Assembly (NCBI RefSeq): GCF_016820495.1
Contig: NZ_JADHDU010000002.1
Location: 248,001-312,000 of the forward strand
Source of the DNA: Planococcus beigongshangi
Lineage (GTDB): Bacteria; Bacillota; Bacilli; Bacillales_A; Planococcaceae
Length of the DNA: 64,000 nucleotides
Direction: 5' to 3'
Shown: positions 46,984 through 55,711 of the stretch, piece by piece
Layout: the number at the start of each line of letters is the position of its first letter
Numbering within the stretch: position 1 is the stretch's first letter
Made by a program: the position numbers and the translations under genes
Notes under the pieces: generated by a model
The model's input: only the letters and a program-made list of their open reading frames with translations
The model's database searches: none
Told to the model about the DNA's origin: nothing

Positions 46984-47051
46984 CCCGTAACAAAGCCCGA
47001 TTATTTTTGGTTTCGTCTCATGTTACGATAGAATCAATTGACGAAAGGAAG

Positions 47052-47567
47052 ATGAAATTGAATATTTACCAGTTGCTGAAAGCCAGTATCATGGAACCTA
47101 AAAAGCAGGCAGCCGTCAGGATATTGCCGATCGGTAAAATTATGCGCTTTGTTTTCCTGTTCATCCTGCTGCTTGCCATTGTGGCTTTCATTGAATTCAT
47201 CAGTGGCTTGAACACCGTTTCAGGAGAACTCGATGGCTTGCTTCTATATATAGAAGAAATCGAATGGCTGCTCTACCCACTGGCATTCCTTCTCCTGTTC
47301 GTCACCACGACGCTCTATCACTTCATCAAGATCAGTTTATTCGCATGGGTCGGGATGGCCTTCCTGAAATTGATGAAACGTCGGGGTGAATACCGGCATT
47401 TGTGGAGAACGGCAGCCCTCAGCGTCACATTTCCGACACTATTATCGTTTGCTGCAGGCTATTTCGTTGAAAATGAATGGCTCCCGATGCTTATTACACT
47501 GTCGGCATCCGCCTATCTTTATCTGGCAGTCCGATATTATCCGAAAATGCCGCCACAGCGCAAATGA
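47052..47567 (+). CDS. yqgB: DUF1189 membrane protein (YqgB-like)
   Basis: A 171-residue membrane protein with about five hydrophobic segments, starting MKLNIYQLLKASIMEPKK, typical of the DUF1189 family (YqgB). ATG chosen at 47052 after AAAGGAAG; the longer upstream frame has no ribosome site. Function is unknown. Confidence 0.82.
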   Translation: MKLNIYQLLKASIMEPKKQAAVRILPIGKIMRFVFLFILLLAIVAFIEFISGLNTVSGELDGLLLYIEEIEWLLYPLAFLLLFVTTTLYHFIKISLFAWVGMAFLKLMKRRGEYRHLWRTAALSVTFPTLLSFAAGYFVENEWLPMLITLSASAYLYLAVRYYPKMPPQRK

Positions 47568-47634
47568 GCTTCGACCGTTCTTTCTTGTATTTTACAGCCA
47601 ACGACTGCTAAAATAGCAATAGGCATCCATTAGA

Positions 47635-47668
47635 GCCGGAGCTGGGCTGAATTTCAGCCCATTCCGGC
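47635..47668 (+). other. Two-part hairpin in the ispG leader
   Basis: gccgga / (t)ccggc and inner gggctg / cagccc pair around an aattt loop. There is no T-run afterwards, so it is not a clear terminator. The rest of the 157-bp gap ends in the ispG ribosome site AGGAGAG. Confidence 0.4.
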
Positions 47669-47724
47669 AGAAGATAACGGGAACGGCTCATATCGCCGGA
47701 AAATCCCAAAAGGAGAGATAATTG

Positions 47725-48846
47725 ATGAGTGAGATCATTCACCGTTCAAAAACACGCCCGATTAAGGTTGGAGACATCACAATCGGCGGCAGTAATGAAT
47801 TATTTATTCAGAGTATGGCAACAACCAAAACCCATGACGTGGAAGCGACAGTAGCGGAAATACTCCGACTCGAGGAAGCAGGTTGCCAGGTTGTCCGTGT
47901 AGCATGTCCGGATGAACGCGCAGCATATTCTATCGGAGAGATAAAAAAACGCATAAATATCCCGCTTGTTGTCGATATCCATTTTGACTATAAATTGGCG
48001 CTGATCGCCATCGAGCAGGGCGCCGATAAAATCCGTATCAATCCGGGCAACATCGGACGCCGCGAAAAAGTGGAAGCTGTAGTCAATGCAGCTAAAGCGA
48101 AAGGCATTCCAATCCGTATCGGTGTTAATGCAGGTTCACTTGAACGTAAAATCCTTGAAAAATACGGCTATCCGACAGCTGACGGCATGGTCGAGAGTGC
48201 CCTTCACCACATTAAGATCCTTGAAGACCTCGATTTCCATGACATCATCGTGTCCTTGAAAGCATCGGACGTCAGCCTTGCAGTCGAAGCCTATGAAAAA
48301 GCTTCAAAAGCTTTTGATTATCCCCTTCACCTGGGTATCACTGAATCCGGCACATTATTCTCCGGAACTGTGAAATCAGCTGCCGGACTTGGCGCTTTAC
48401 TTGCTAAAGGCATCGGTAATACACTCCGCGTGTCATTGAGCGCCGATCCTGTTGAAGAAGTGAAAGTGGCACGCGAAATGCTGAAAGTTTTCGGACTTTC
48501 TTCCAATGCTGCAACTTTGATCTCCTGCCCGACATGCGGCCGGATTGAAATCGACCTGATTTCAATTGCCAATGAAGTGGAAGAATATATTTCACACATC
48601 AAAGCTCCGCTGAAAGTCGCTGTACTGGGCTGTGCGGTCAACGGGCCTGGCGAAGCGCGCGAAGCGGACATCGGCATTGCCGGTGCACGCGGAGAAGGAT
48701 TACTGTTCATGCATGGTAAAACTGTCCGTAAAGTTCCGGAAGAAACAATGGTTGAAGAGCTGAAAATCGAAATCGATAAACTGGCTCAGGAATATTTTGA
48801 GAAACAGGCCGCTGAGAAAGCGGAAATGGAAAAACAACAAGCCTAA
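47725..48846 (+). CDS. ispG: 4-hydroxy-3-methylbut-2-en-1-yl diphosphate synthase (flavodoxin)
   Basis: Penultimate MEP-pathway step, a 4Fe-4S enzyme. It has 373 residues: TIM barrel N-terminal part ([24 protein letters not shown]) and the cluster-binding C-terminal part with ISCPTCGR and [13 protein letters not shown] at 47725 follows AGGAGAG. It complements dxs and ispH in the same window. Confidence 0.97.
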   Translation: MSEIIHRSKTRPIKVGDITIGGSNELFIQSMATTKTHDVEATVAEILRLEEAGCQVVRVACPDERAAYSIGEIKKRINIPLVVDIHFDYKLALIAIEQGADKIRINPGNIGRREKVEAVVNAAKAKGIPIRIGVNAGSLERKILEKYGYPTADGMVESALHHIKILEDLDFHDIIVSLKASDVSLAVEAYEKASKAFDYPLHLGITESGTLFSGTVKSAAGLGALLAKGIGNTLRVSLSADPVEEVKVAREMLKVFGLSSNAATLISCPTCGRIEIDLISIANEVEEYISHIKAPLKVAVLGCAVNGPGEAREADIGIAGARGEGLLFMHGKTVRKVPEETMVEELKIEIDKLAQEYFEKQAAEKAEMEKQQA

Positions 48847-48858
48847 GGTTGTGATGCA

Positions 48859-49446
48859 GTGAGATATCGTTTCGGCATTGATATAGACGGGACAGTGACT
48901 TCTCCAACGTCGCTGATCCCCCACATCAACAAACAGTTCAACAGCGAACTGACATTGGACGACATCAAGGAATATGATCTGACATCTGCCCTCCCCCATC
49001 TTGAACCCGGGGAATTCTACTCCTGGTTCAGGGAAGCGGAATCTGCAATCTATGCTTCTTCTCCCGTTTCGGAAAATGCGAAGAATATCTTGAACCAATG
49101 GAAAGAACGCTATGAATTATTCTACATTTCTGCCCGCGGCGAAAACGTTTCGGATATTACATTGGAGTGGTTCAAAAAACACGCCATCGCCTATGATCAT
49201 ATCGAATTGATCGGCAGCCACAATAAAATCGAAACCGCCAAAAAGCATAATGTCCACCTCTTTTTTGAAGACAAGCATGATAACGCGGTCGATATCAGTG
49301 AAGAATTGGATATTCCAGTGATTCTCTTTGATACCCCTTATAACCGCCTGCCTGTTCCAAAAAATGTGATCCGGGTATATAACTGGCTGGAAGCAGAAGA
49401 ATTCGTCAGCAATGAATTTGCGCTGGAAGAACTGAAAACAAAATGA
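48859..49446 (+). CDS. yqfW: Putative nucleotidase, HAD superfamily (YqfW)
   Basis: A 195-residue HAD protein of the 5'(3')-deoxyribonucleotidase type. Motif I is FGIDIDGTVT with both catalytic aspartates, motif II YISARGE, and motif III/IV KHNVHLFFEDKHDNA. Start is GTG with a weak ribosome site, 12 bp after ispG, so probably co-transcribed. The substrate is unproven. Confidence 0.85.
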   Translation: MRYRFGIDIDGTVTSPTSLIPHINKQFNSELTLDDIKEYDLTSALPHLEPGEFYSWFREAESAIYASSPVSENAKNILNQWKERYELFYISARGENVSDITLEWFKKHAIAYDHIELIGSHNKIETAKKHNVHLFFEDKHDNAVDISEELDIPVILFDTPYNRLPVPKNVIRVYNWLEAEEFVSNEFALEELKTK

Positions 49447-49451
49447 ACATT

Positions 49452-49482
49452 AAAAAGCCGATTGCTTGCGCAATCGGCTTTT
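49452..49482. terminator. Bidirectional terminator between yqfW and zur
   Basis: Stem aaaaagccgattgc / gcaatcggctttt with T-run, between convergent genes. Confidence 0.85.
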
Positions 49483-49484
49483 CT

Positions 49485-49895
49485 TTATTTACATTCCGGG
49501 CATCTGCCGTATATTTCGAATTTATGGTTATCGATTTCATAAGCTGGCAACGCAGCTCCCAGCAAATCCATCGGGCATAGCGGAACTTCCTTGATCTTCC
49601 CGCAGTCCATGCAGATGAAATGGTGGTGATGCGAATCACTTTCGCATTGCATGCGGAAATGGCGTTCACCGGAAAGCTCTGTTTCCTCCAGGATCCCTAA
49701 ACTGACAAAAGTCGCCAGGTTGCGGTAGACCGTATCATAGCTCATGCTCGGATAATCTTTCTGCATGACATCCAGCAAGTCACGCGCAGTCAAATACCGC
49801 TCGTCATTTACGAATAATTCAAGAATCTGATTGCGTTTCGATGTTTCCTTAAAACCGTTATCTTTCAGAATATCCCACGCTTTTTGAAGATTCAT
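49485..49895 (-). CDS. zur: Zinc uptake regulator Zur (Fur family)
   Basis: Zinc-sensing repressor, 136 residues. Winged helix with SMSYDTVYRNLATFVSLGILEE, metal-binding HHHHFICMDCGK, and a structural Zn site from two Cys pairs (CMDC and C-terminal CPEC). Assigned to Zur, not Fur, because it is the last gene of a zinc-transporter operon preceded by a Zur box. ATGA overlap with znuB. Confidence 0.9.
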   Translation of the reverse strand: MNLQKAWDILKDNGFKETSKRNQILELFVNDERYLTARDLLDVMQKDYPSMSYDTVYRNLATFVSLGILEETELSGERHFRMQCESDSHHHHFICMDCGKIKEVPLCPMDLLGAALPAYEIDNHKFEIYGRCPECK

Positions 49896-50746
49896 GCGAT
49901 CGCTCCTCTTTTCATGTTCACAGCTATTTTCTTATAGATCAAAACCAGCAGCAATAATCCAATCGATGTTACGACAATCGTACCTCCAGGCGCCAGGTTG
50001 AAATAGAATGCAGAAATCAGGCCGGCGATGACAGAAGCTTCCCCGAAGACGATGGACAGGATGATGGTCTGTTTAAAGCTCTTTGATACGCGCATGGCAG
50101 CGGCCACCGGGATCGTCATCAGTGAAGACACCAGAAGGATCCCGACGATGCGCATCGAACCTGCAATGACCAGGGCCGTCACGATCATGAACATAAAATG
50201 CACCCATTTTGCGGGCAGTCCTGAAGCTTTTGCGTATTCATCGTCAAATGACAGGACGAACAGCTCTTTGAAAAAGACGATGATAAATCCTAGTACGACC
50301 AGGGCGATTGCTGAAACGATCAGGAAATCTTCCCTGCTGACTGCCGATACCGAACCGAACAGATAACCGAAAAGATCATTCGAGAATCCTTGTGCGAGTG
50401 AAATGAAGATCGCCCCGAATCCGATTCCTGCCGACAGGATGATCGGGATGGCCAACTCTTCATAATGCTTATACAGGCTGCGCAGCCGTTCAATCAGCAC
50501 GGAGCCGCCGACAGATGCGGCAATCCCTAGAAACAACGGATTGAGGGCAGCAAATGCAGCAACGCTCTGACTCAGATAAAGGCTGCCGGCAATCCCGGCA
50601 AGCGTCACATGGCTCAGCGCATCTGCGATCAGCGAGAGCCGCCGCACCACAATGAAAACGCCGAGCAAAGGTGCAATGACACCAATGATCAATCCTGCGC
50701 CGAATGCGTTCTGTAAAAATTCATAAGTTAAAATGGCTTCTATCAT
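49892..50746 (-). CDS. znuB: Zinc ABC transporter permease
   Basis: Membrane subunit of an ABC-3 family zinc/manganese importer, 284 residues from MIEAILTYEFLQNAFGAGL, about eight membrane segments, with SLIADALSHVTLAGIAGSL family motif. The longer frame to 50800 lies inside znuC. It starts two bases after the znuC stop. Zinc is inferred from Zur and the Zur box. Confidence 0.92.
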   Translation of the reverse strand: MIEAILTYEFLQNAFGAGLIIGVIAPLLGVFIVVRRLSLIADALSHVTLAGIAGSLYLSQSVAAFAALNPLFLGIAASVGGSVLIERLRSLYKHYEELAIPIILSAGIGFGAIFISLAQGFSNDLFGYLFGSVSAVSREDFLIVSAIALVVLGFIIVFFKELFVLSFDDEYAKASGLPAKWVHFMFMIVTALVIAGSMRIVGILLVSSLMTIPVAAAMRVSKSFKQTIILSIVFGEASVIAGLISAFYFNLAPGGTIVVTSIGLLLLVLIYKKIAVNMKRGAIA

Positions 50747-50748
50747 GG

Positions 50749-51513
50749 TCAATGTGCGCCTCCTGCATGATGGATTTTGCGGACAGAATGGCCATACCAT
50801 GACGCACGTTCTTCATCGCTCAAAGTTTGGAACTGTTCCTTGAAACCGTGGAAATGAATGGTCTGGTTCAGACAGGCCACATGTGATATCCGGTCTGTTA
50901 CCGTATCTACATCATGCGTGACCATAACGAGAGTGATGTCCTGTTTACTGTTCAGCGCCGCAAGCATGTCATAAAATGCCTGAACGTTTTGGTGATCGAT
51001 CCCTACCGTAGGTTCATCAAGAATCAGCATTTTCGGCTTTGACACAAGCGCTCTGGCAATGAAAACGCGCTGTTGCTGGCCGCCGGATAATTCACTGATG
51101 CTCCTTTTCAGGAAATTTTCCATGCCGACCGCTGTCAAAGCTTCCAGCACACATTCATCTTTATTTTTCGGCATCCGCCGGAACAAACCCGCTTTTTTCG
51201 CCAGTCCCCCTGCCACCACTTCTTCGACAGTCGCCGGAAATCCGGAATTGAAAGAATTTGATTTTTGGGATACATACCCGATCCATTCGCGGTTCTTGAA
51301 GTTCTTCGAATCCACTCCGAACAATTTGATCGACCCTTTTGTCGGTTTGATCAAGCCCAGCATAATTTTGAGCAATGTCGATTTGCCGGAGCCGTTCGGG
51401 CCTAAAATAGCCAAAAAATCCCCTTTTTGCACCTTCATCGAAATATTGTCGAGTGCCTTCGTTTCTTCATAGTCAAAACTGATGTCTTTGATTTCTATCA
51501 ATGGCGCATCCAT
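50749..51513 (-). CDS. znuC: Zinc ABC transporter ATP-binding protein
   Basis: ATPase of the importer, 254 residues, Walker A GPNGSGKST, signature LSGGQQQR, Walker B MLILDEPTVGID, switch His in VMVTHDVDTV. The C-terminal tail ends in a His-rich segment (KIHHAGGAH). First gene of znuC-znuB-zur; no solute-binding znuA gene accompanies it, as in the Listeria zurAMR operon. Confidence 0.93.
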   Translation of the reverse strand: MDAPLIEIKDISFDYEETKALDNISMKVQKGDFLAILGPNGSGKSTLLKIMLGLIKPTKGSIKLFGVDSKNFKNREWIGYVSQKSNSFNSGFPATVEEVVAGGLAKKAGLFRRMPKNKDECVLEALTAVGMENFLKRSISELSGGQQQRVFIARALVSKPKMLILDEPTVGIDHQNVQAFYDMLAALNSKQDITLVMVTHDVDTVTDRISHVACLNQTIHFHGFKEQFQTLSDEERASWYGHSVRKIHHAGGAH

Positions 51514-51530
51514 ATTGCCGCCTCTTTTCT

Positions 51531-51551
51531 AATTAATAATGATTACGATTT
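51531..51551 (-). promoter_or_regulatory. Zur box before znuC
   Basis: The 21-bp site has a perfect right half ATTACGATTT and 7 of 10 matches in the left half to the Bacillus Zur palindrome AAATCGTAAT-N-ATTACGATTT. It lies 18-38 bp before the znuC start codon. Confidence 0.7.
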
Positions 51552-51659
51552 ACATTTTAAAAGTATAGGACAGTTTGCCTGCCTTGTAAACCTTTAGAAC
51601 TCAAAAAGAAAACTCCTCTATTAAAGTGAAGTTTTCACAGTCTGTCGAGAAACATCATC

Positions 51660-51860
51660 TGCTTCCATCATTTCGCTGCATACGGACGCGTTCCGCAGGG
51701 AGCTGCCAGAGCCTCCTCGATAGCTCACGCTATCTGCGGGGTCTCAGGACTCGCTCTGTTTCCTGCAGGAAAGACATTGGCCGAAGCGGACGAGGACAAG
51801 TCTTTGCGACGAAGCAGCGAAGCGATTCAGGAGCACATCTCTGTCCTTCGCCGCATGCTG
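51660..51860. repeat. Interspersed intergenic repeat (second type, with shared core)
   Basis: Contains gttccgcagggagctgcc, gagcctcctcg, hairpin gatagc-tcac-gctatc, tgcggggtctcagg and tttcctgcagga, then the core tttgcgacgaagc...aggagca (51803-51835) that is also in family-1 elements. The form resembles intergenic repeats I know from Bacillaceae and Planococcaceae genomes. The reading frames within are not credible genes. Confidence 0.6.
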
Positions 51861-51945
51861 CTACATTTTATAACTTTAGAAATACGTGAATATTTTTCTC
51901 AATAAACCAATATATCTAACCTATCTCTTTTATAGAAAGCGATTC

Positions 51946-52181
51946 TAAGATATGGAGCAAAACAGCGAAGACTCCCAAAGGAGCAGAAAGGGAGTTGGCT
52001 TTTCAACTCCCTTTCGAGCGAAGTGCTGAGATCCACTAGGGCGAAGTGCAACGAGGCCTAGTTAGCTAAGAGTTGGCCGTAGTTTGCAAGGCCAACTCTT
52101 TGCGACGAAGCTAGCGAAGCGATGCAGGAGCACGGGTTTTCGCAAGCCCCCAGGAAAGCGAAGCTGTTTTGCGGAATATCG
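51946..52181. repeat. Interspersed repeat, complete family-1 copy with terminal inverted repeats
   Basis: Left end gatatggagcaaaacagcg and right end gctgttttgcggaatatcg pair as imperfect terminal inverted repeats (15 of 18). Internal features: hairpin aagggagttggc...caactccctt, hairpin gagttggcc...ggccaactc, and the core tttgcgacgaagc...caggagca (52099-52132). A second complete copy is at 59786-59982. Confidence 0.75.
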
Positions 52182-52210
52182 GTTTTCATATCTTCTTTCT
52201 CAACAATTTG

Positions 52211-52235
52211 AAAAACCCCTCTATTAAAGAGGAGC
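52211..52235 (-). terminator. Terminator overlapping the nfo stop codon
   Basis: Stem cctct-ttaat-agagg on the minus strand, followed by T-run; the nfo TAA forms part of the loop. Confidence 0.75.
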
Positions 52236-53117
52236 TTTCATTTCTTCTATTACGCCGGGTGTAAAGATGCCGGCTTTGAACATTTCAATTTCAAAGGCAT
52301 AAGGCGCTTTTTTATTTTTGGCATCTGCTCCGACATAAGGAGTTTCAAGGATTTTCGGTACATGCTTCAAATCGCGGTGATGGACAATGCCGTTTAACGC
52401 GTCAAAGCCGATTTCACCGAATCCGATATTTTCGTGGCGGTCTTTCGCTGCTCCGCGGACGTTTTTACTGTCATTGATATGCAGCACCTGCAGGCGGTCA
52501 ATCCCGATGATGCGGTCGAATCCTTCCAGCACGCCATCAAAATCCTCTTTGATGTTATAGCCGGCGTCATGGGTGTGGCAAGTGTCGAAACACACTGACA
52601 GGCGCTCATTATTAGTGACGCCGTTGATGATGGCAGCAAGTTCATCGAAACTGCGTCCGCATTCCGTTCCTTTGCCCGCCATCGTTTCAAGGGCGATATT
52701 CACCGGATAGTCCTGGCTCAGCACTTCGTTCAGGCCTTCGATGATCTTAGCGATTCCAACATCCGCTCCAGCACCGACATGGGCACCGGGATGAAGGACG
52801 ATCTGTTTCGCCCCAAGAGCCGCAGTGCGTTCGATTTCCTTTTGAAGGAATTCGACGCCAAGTGCAAAGGTTTCGGGTTTTTGGCTGTTGCCAAGATTGA
52901 TGATATAAGGTGCATGAACGACGATATCCGACAGGCCGTTGGCTGCCATATGCGCAAGTCCTGCTTCGATATTCAGCTCTTCAATGGGTTTACGCCGCGT
53001 GTTCTGCGGTGCACCTGTATAAATCATGAACGTTGATGCGCCGTAGGAAGCTGCTTCTTCACTTGCTGCAAGCAGCATCTTCTTGCCGCTCATCGATACG
53101 TGAGATCCGAGTAACAT
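52224..53117 (-). CDS. nfo: Deoxyribonuclease IV (AP endonuclease)
   Basis: Zinc-dependent endonuclease IV of base excision repair, 297 residues, TIM barrel. Family motifs: [50 protein letters not shown] and [21 protein letters not shown], providing the three-zinc ligands. It lies 15 bp after cshB, as yqfS after yqfR in B. subtilis. Confidence 0.97.
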   Translation of the reverse strand: MLLGSHVSMSGKKMLLAASEEAASYGASTFMIYTGAPQNTRRKPIEELNIEAGLAHMAANGLSDIVVHAPYIINLGNSQKPETFALGVEFLQKEIERTAALGAKQIVLHPGAHVGAGADVGIAKIIEGLNEVLSQDYPVNIALETMAGKGTECGRSFDELAAIINGVTNNERLSVCFDTCHTHDAGYNIKEDFDGVLEGFDRIIGIDRLQVLHINDSKNVRGAAKDRHENIGFGEIGFDALNGIVHHRDLKHVPKILETPYVGADAKNKKAPYAFEIEMFKAGIFTPGVIEEMKAPL

Positions 53118-53132
53118 AAAATATTCGACTCC

Positions 53133-54428
53133 TTATTTCTTGCGGTTCTTTCTGCGTTCCGCTTTTTTAATTTCATCCATTTTCCACTTCATCTTTTTCT
53201 TGTACATCGGTTTCACCGATTTCGGTTTATGGACCATCGTTTTGGCTTTCGCATCTGCTTCGTTGGTTGTGCGGACACGCGTTTTTCTGCTGTGGCGCTC
53301 TTTCAGGTCCACAAACTCACCCTTAACGATATCTTTCTGCTGGAACGGGATGCCCATTTTCTCAACGCGTACGATGGCATCGTCCTCTTCCGGTTTGAAC
53401 AGGGTGATGGCAAGACCTTTCATCCCTGCGCGGGCTGTACGGCCGACACGGTGAATGAAGAATTCCAGGTCTTCCGGCAATTCATAGTTGATGACATGGC
53501 TGACACCCTGGATATCGATTCCGCGTGCGGCCAGATCAGTCGCTACGATATATTGATATTCCAGGTCACGGATCTGGCGCATCATTTTGACACGTTCACG
53601 CGGAGCAAGGTCACCGTGGACACGGCCGACTTTGATGCCTTCTTTTGCCAATTGGTCTGCCACATAATCCGCATTCGTGCGGGTATTGACGAAAATGATC
53701 GCCAGGTAAGGGTTGATGATTTCCATCACGTCTTTCAGGCGTTCCATTTTCTTCTTGCTGCGGACAGGAACCAGATAAAAGTCCAGTCCGTCTGCTGTCG
53801 GTTTCTTATCATCGATTTTAATGTGGACCGGCGATTCCATGTACTTTTTCAGGAACGGTTTCAACTTTTCTGGAATTGTCGCAGAAAAGACATACATTTC
53901 AAGGTCTTCCTGCATTTTCCCTGCAACCTGATCGATTTCTTCAATAAAGCCCATGTCGAATGCCAGATCCGCTTCATCCACAACCAGGATTTTTGCCGTG
54001 TGGACGAACAATGCACGTTCGTTCACCATATCTTTCAGGCGGCCTGGCGTGCCAATGACGATATGCGGCTGGGTTTTCAATTTATCGATGGAACGCTGCT
54101 TATCCGTTCCGCCGATAAACGATTTGACTTCGATGCCTGATCCTTCTGTAAGTTTCAGGACTTCATTGTACAGCTGTGTGCCGAGCTCACGTGTCGGAGC
54201 AGCGATCACTGCCTGCACTTCCTGGCGGCTTACGTCGATCCGTTCGACGACAGGAATGATGAAACTATGCGTTTTGCCTGTCCCTGTATGGGATTGGCCA
54301 ATCGCACTGTTGCCTTTCAATATATGAGGCATGATCTGTTTTTGGATCGGAGTCGGTTCTGTAAAACCGAGTTTCTCCACTGCCTCCAATAGGAATGGTT
54401 TTAATGAATATTCGTCGAAATTTGTCAT
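53133..54428 (-). CDS. cshB: DEAD-box RNA helicase CshB
   Basis: ATP-dependent RNA helicase, likely for cold-shock or ribosome assembly. 431 residues with Q motif (FTEPTPIQKQIMP), Walker A SHTGTGKT, PTRELGTQ, DEAD in VVDEADLAFDMGF, SAT, and HRVGRTARAG. The C-terminus is a basic tail (about 370-431) rich in Lys/Arg. Orthology to B. subtilis YqfR/CshB comes from its position beside nfo. Confidence 0.93.
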   Translation of the reverse strand: MTNFDEYSLKPFLLEAVEKLGFTEPTPIQKQIMPHILKGNSAIGQSHTGTGKTHSFIIPVVERIDVSRQEVQAVIAAPTRELGTQLYNEVLKLTEGSGIEVKSFIGGTDKQRSIDKLKTQPHIVIGTPGRLKDMVNERALFVHTAKILVVDEADLAFDMGFIEEIDQVAGKMQEDLEMYVFSATIPEKLKPFLKKYMESPVHIKIDDKKPTADGLDFYLVPVRSKKKMERLKDVMEIINPYLAIIFVNTRTNADYVADQLAKEGIKVGRVHGDLAPRERVKMMRQIRDLEYQYIVATDLAARGIDIQGVSHVINYELPEDLEFFIHRVGRTARAGMKGLAITLFKPEEDDAIVRVEKMGIPFQQKDIVKGEFVDLKERHSRKTRVRTTNEADAKAKTMVHKPKSVKPMYKKKMKWKMDEIKKAERRKNRKK

Positions 54429-54496
54429 GGGATAAAATTCCCTCCTTACGCTTCGTATATTATAGCATAAACGGACACTTATACGCGATGGAACTT

Positions 54497-54525
54497 TTGT
54501 AAAGCGGCACCGTCTCCGTTATAAT
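54497..54525 (+). promoter_or_regulatory. SigA-type promoter for ispH
   Basis: TTGTAA and TATAAT with a 17-bp spacer, 33 bp before the start codon. Confidence 0.65.
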
Positions 54526-54558
54526 GAAAGTATTGATTGTTGAAAGGAGCTGCACCCG

Positions 54559-55539
54559 ATGAAAGTAATGAAGATTTCTCCAAGGGGATATTGCTACGGA
54601 GTGGTGGATGCCATGGTCATTGCTAAGAACGCTGCAATGGACGATACCCTGCCCCGCCCCATCTATATATTAGGAATGATTGTACACAATAAACACGTGA
54701 CGGATGCTTTTGAACAGGACGGCATCATCACACTCGACGGCAGCAACCGCCTGGAGATCCTTGAAAAAGTGGAAACAGGAACCGTCATCTTTACAGCTCA
54801 CGGTGTTTCACCCCAAGTACGTGAACTGGCACGCCGCAAAGGACTGGTGTCGATCGATGCCACTTGCCCGGACGTGACAGTGACCCATGACCTGATCCGC
54901 GAAAAAACAGCGGAAGGTTTCCACATCGTTTATATCGGCAAGAGCGGACATCCGGAACCGGAAGGCGCGATCGGCGTCGCTCCTGACCTCGTCCATCTTG
55001 TTGAAAATGTGGAGGATGTGAATAAGCTGGAGCTTACAGCAGACAAAATCATCATAACGAACCAGACGACGATGAGCCAATGGGATGTCGTCGATATGAT
55101 GGAACGCCTGAAAGAAAAATATCCGCATTCCGAAGTGCATAAAGAAATCTGCCTTGCGACTCAGGTAAGACAGGAAGCTGTGGCGGAACAAGCTGGTGAA
55201 GCCGACCTTCTGATCGTCATCGGCGACCCGATGAGCAATAACTCAAACCGTCTTGCCCAAGTGTCACAGGATATTGCCGGCACTCCTGCTTACCGCATCT
55301 CTGATTTATCCGAATTGAATTTGGATTGGCTGAAAGGCGTGGAAACTGTCGGCGTCACTGCCGGAGCTTCGACACCGACTCCGATTGTCAAAGAAGTGAT
55401 GAACTTCCTTGATAAATTCGATCCGGAAGATCCTTCGACGCACGACTTGACCCGCTCAGTACCACTTCATAAAATTTTGCCGAAGATCAAGCATCCGAAA
55501 CCTTCGGAGCGCATTGAACCTTATCCGGTAAGTGAATAA
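54559..55539 (+). CDS. ispH: 4-hydroxy-3-methylbut-2-enyl diphosphate reductase
   Basis: Last MEP-pathway enzyme, makes IPP and DMAPP. 326 residues, with three cluster cysteines ([32 protein letters not shown]), the substrate-binding [18 protein letters not shown] and [22 protein letters not shown] precedes the ATG. Third MEP gene in the window. Confidence 0.97.
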   Translation: MKVMKISPRGYCYGVVDAMVIAKNAAMDDTLPRPIYILGMIVHNKHVTDAFEQDGIITLDGSNRLEILEKVETGTVIFTAHGVSPQVRELARRKGLVSIDATCPDVTVTHDLIREKTAEGFHIVYIGKSGHPEPEGAIGVAPDLVHLVENVEDVNKLELTADKIIITNQTTMSQWDVVDMMERLKEKYPHSEVHKEICLATQVRQEAVAEQAGEADLLIVIGDPMSNNSNRLAQVSQDIAGTPAYRISDLSELNLDWLKGVETVGVTAGASTPTPIVKEVMNFLDKFDPEDPSTHDLTRSVPLHKILPKIKHPKPSERIEPYPVSE

Positions 55540-55543
55540 TAGC

Positions 55544-55668
55544 GAAAAGTAACGGCGTACGACAAGACCCGACAAGCATAAGATGGTTTGGCGAAGCGGC
55601 ATCATTTCAGCCGCTCAGCCAAAGTGGCTTATGACCTCGAGCGTCTTGGCCGCCGGAGTCCGGACAAA
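55544..55668 (+). repeat. Interspersed repeat, family 3, copy 1
   Basis: Internal inverted repeat gcataag (55576-55582) / cttatgac (55628-55635), hairpin gcgaagcggc...gccgct, and end tggccgccggagtccggaca. A related copy in the same orientation lies at 57540-57659. It sits between convergent ispH and the NIF3 gene. Confidence 0.65.
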
Positions 55669-55669
55669 G

Positions 55670-55711
55670 AAAAGCGCCGATTCTGCAGTATGCAGAATCG
55701 GCGCTTTTTTA
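55670..55711. terminator. Bidirectional terminator between ispH and the NIF3 gene
   Basis: Strong stem aaaagcgccgattctgc / gcagaatcggcgctttt with T-run; it touches the NIF3-gene stop. Confidence 0.88.

Noticed and set aside
46898-47051. PhoP box array before nptA
   Set aside because: Single TTTACA hexamers occur, but not as 11-bp direct repeats.
51626-51889. Short open frame in the gap before nfo
   Set aside because: Lies within an interspersed repeat; no ribosome site and no protein-like features.
53229-54140. Open frame of 303 codons on the plus strand opposite cshB
   Set aside because: Antisense shadow of a conserved helicase; biased composition (many His, Phe, Arg) typical of a reverse-frame translation.
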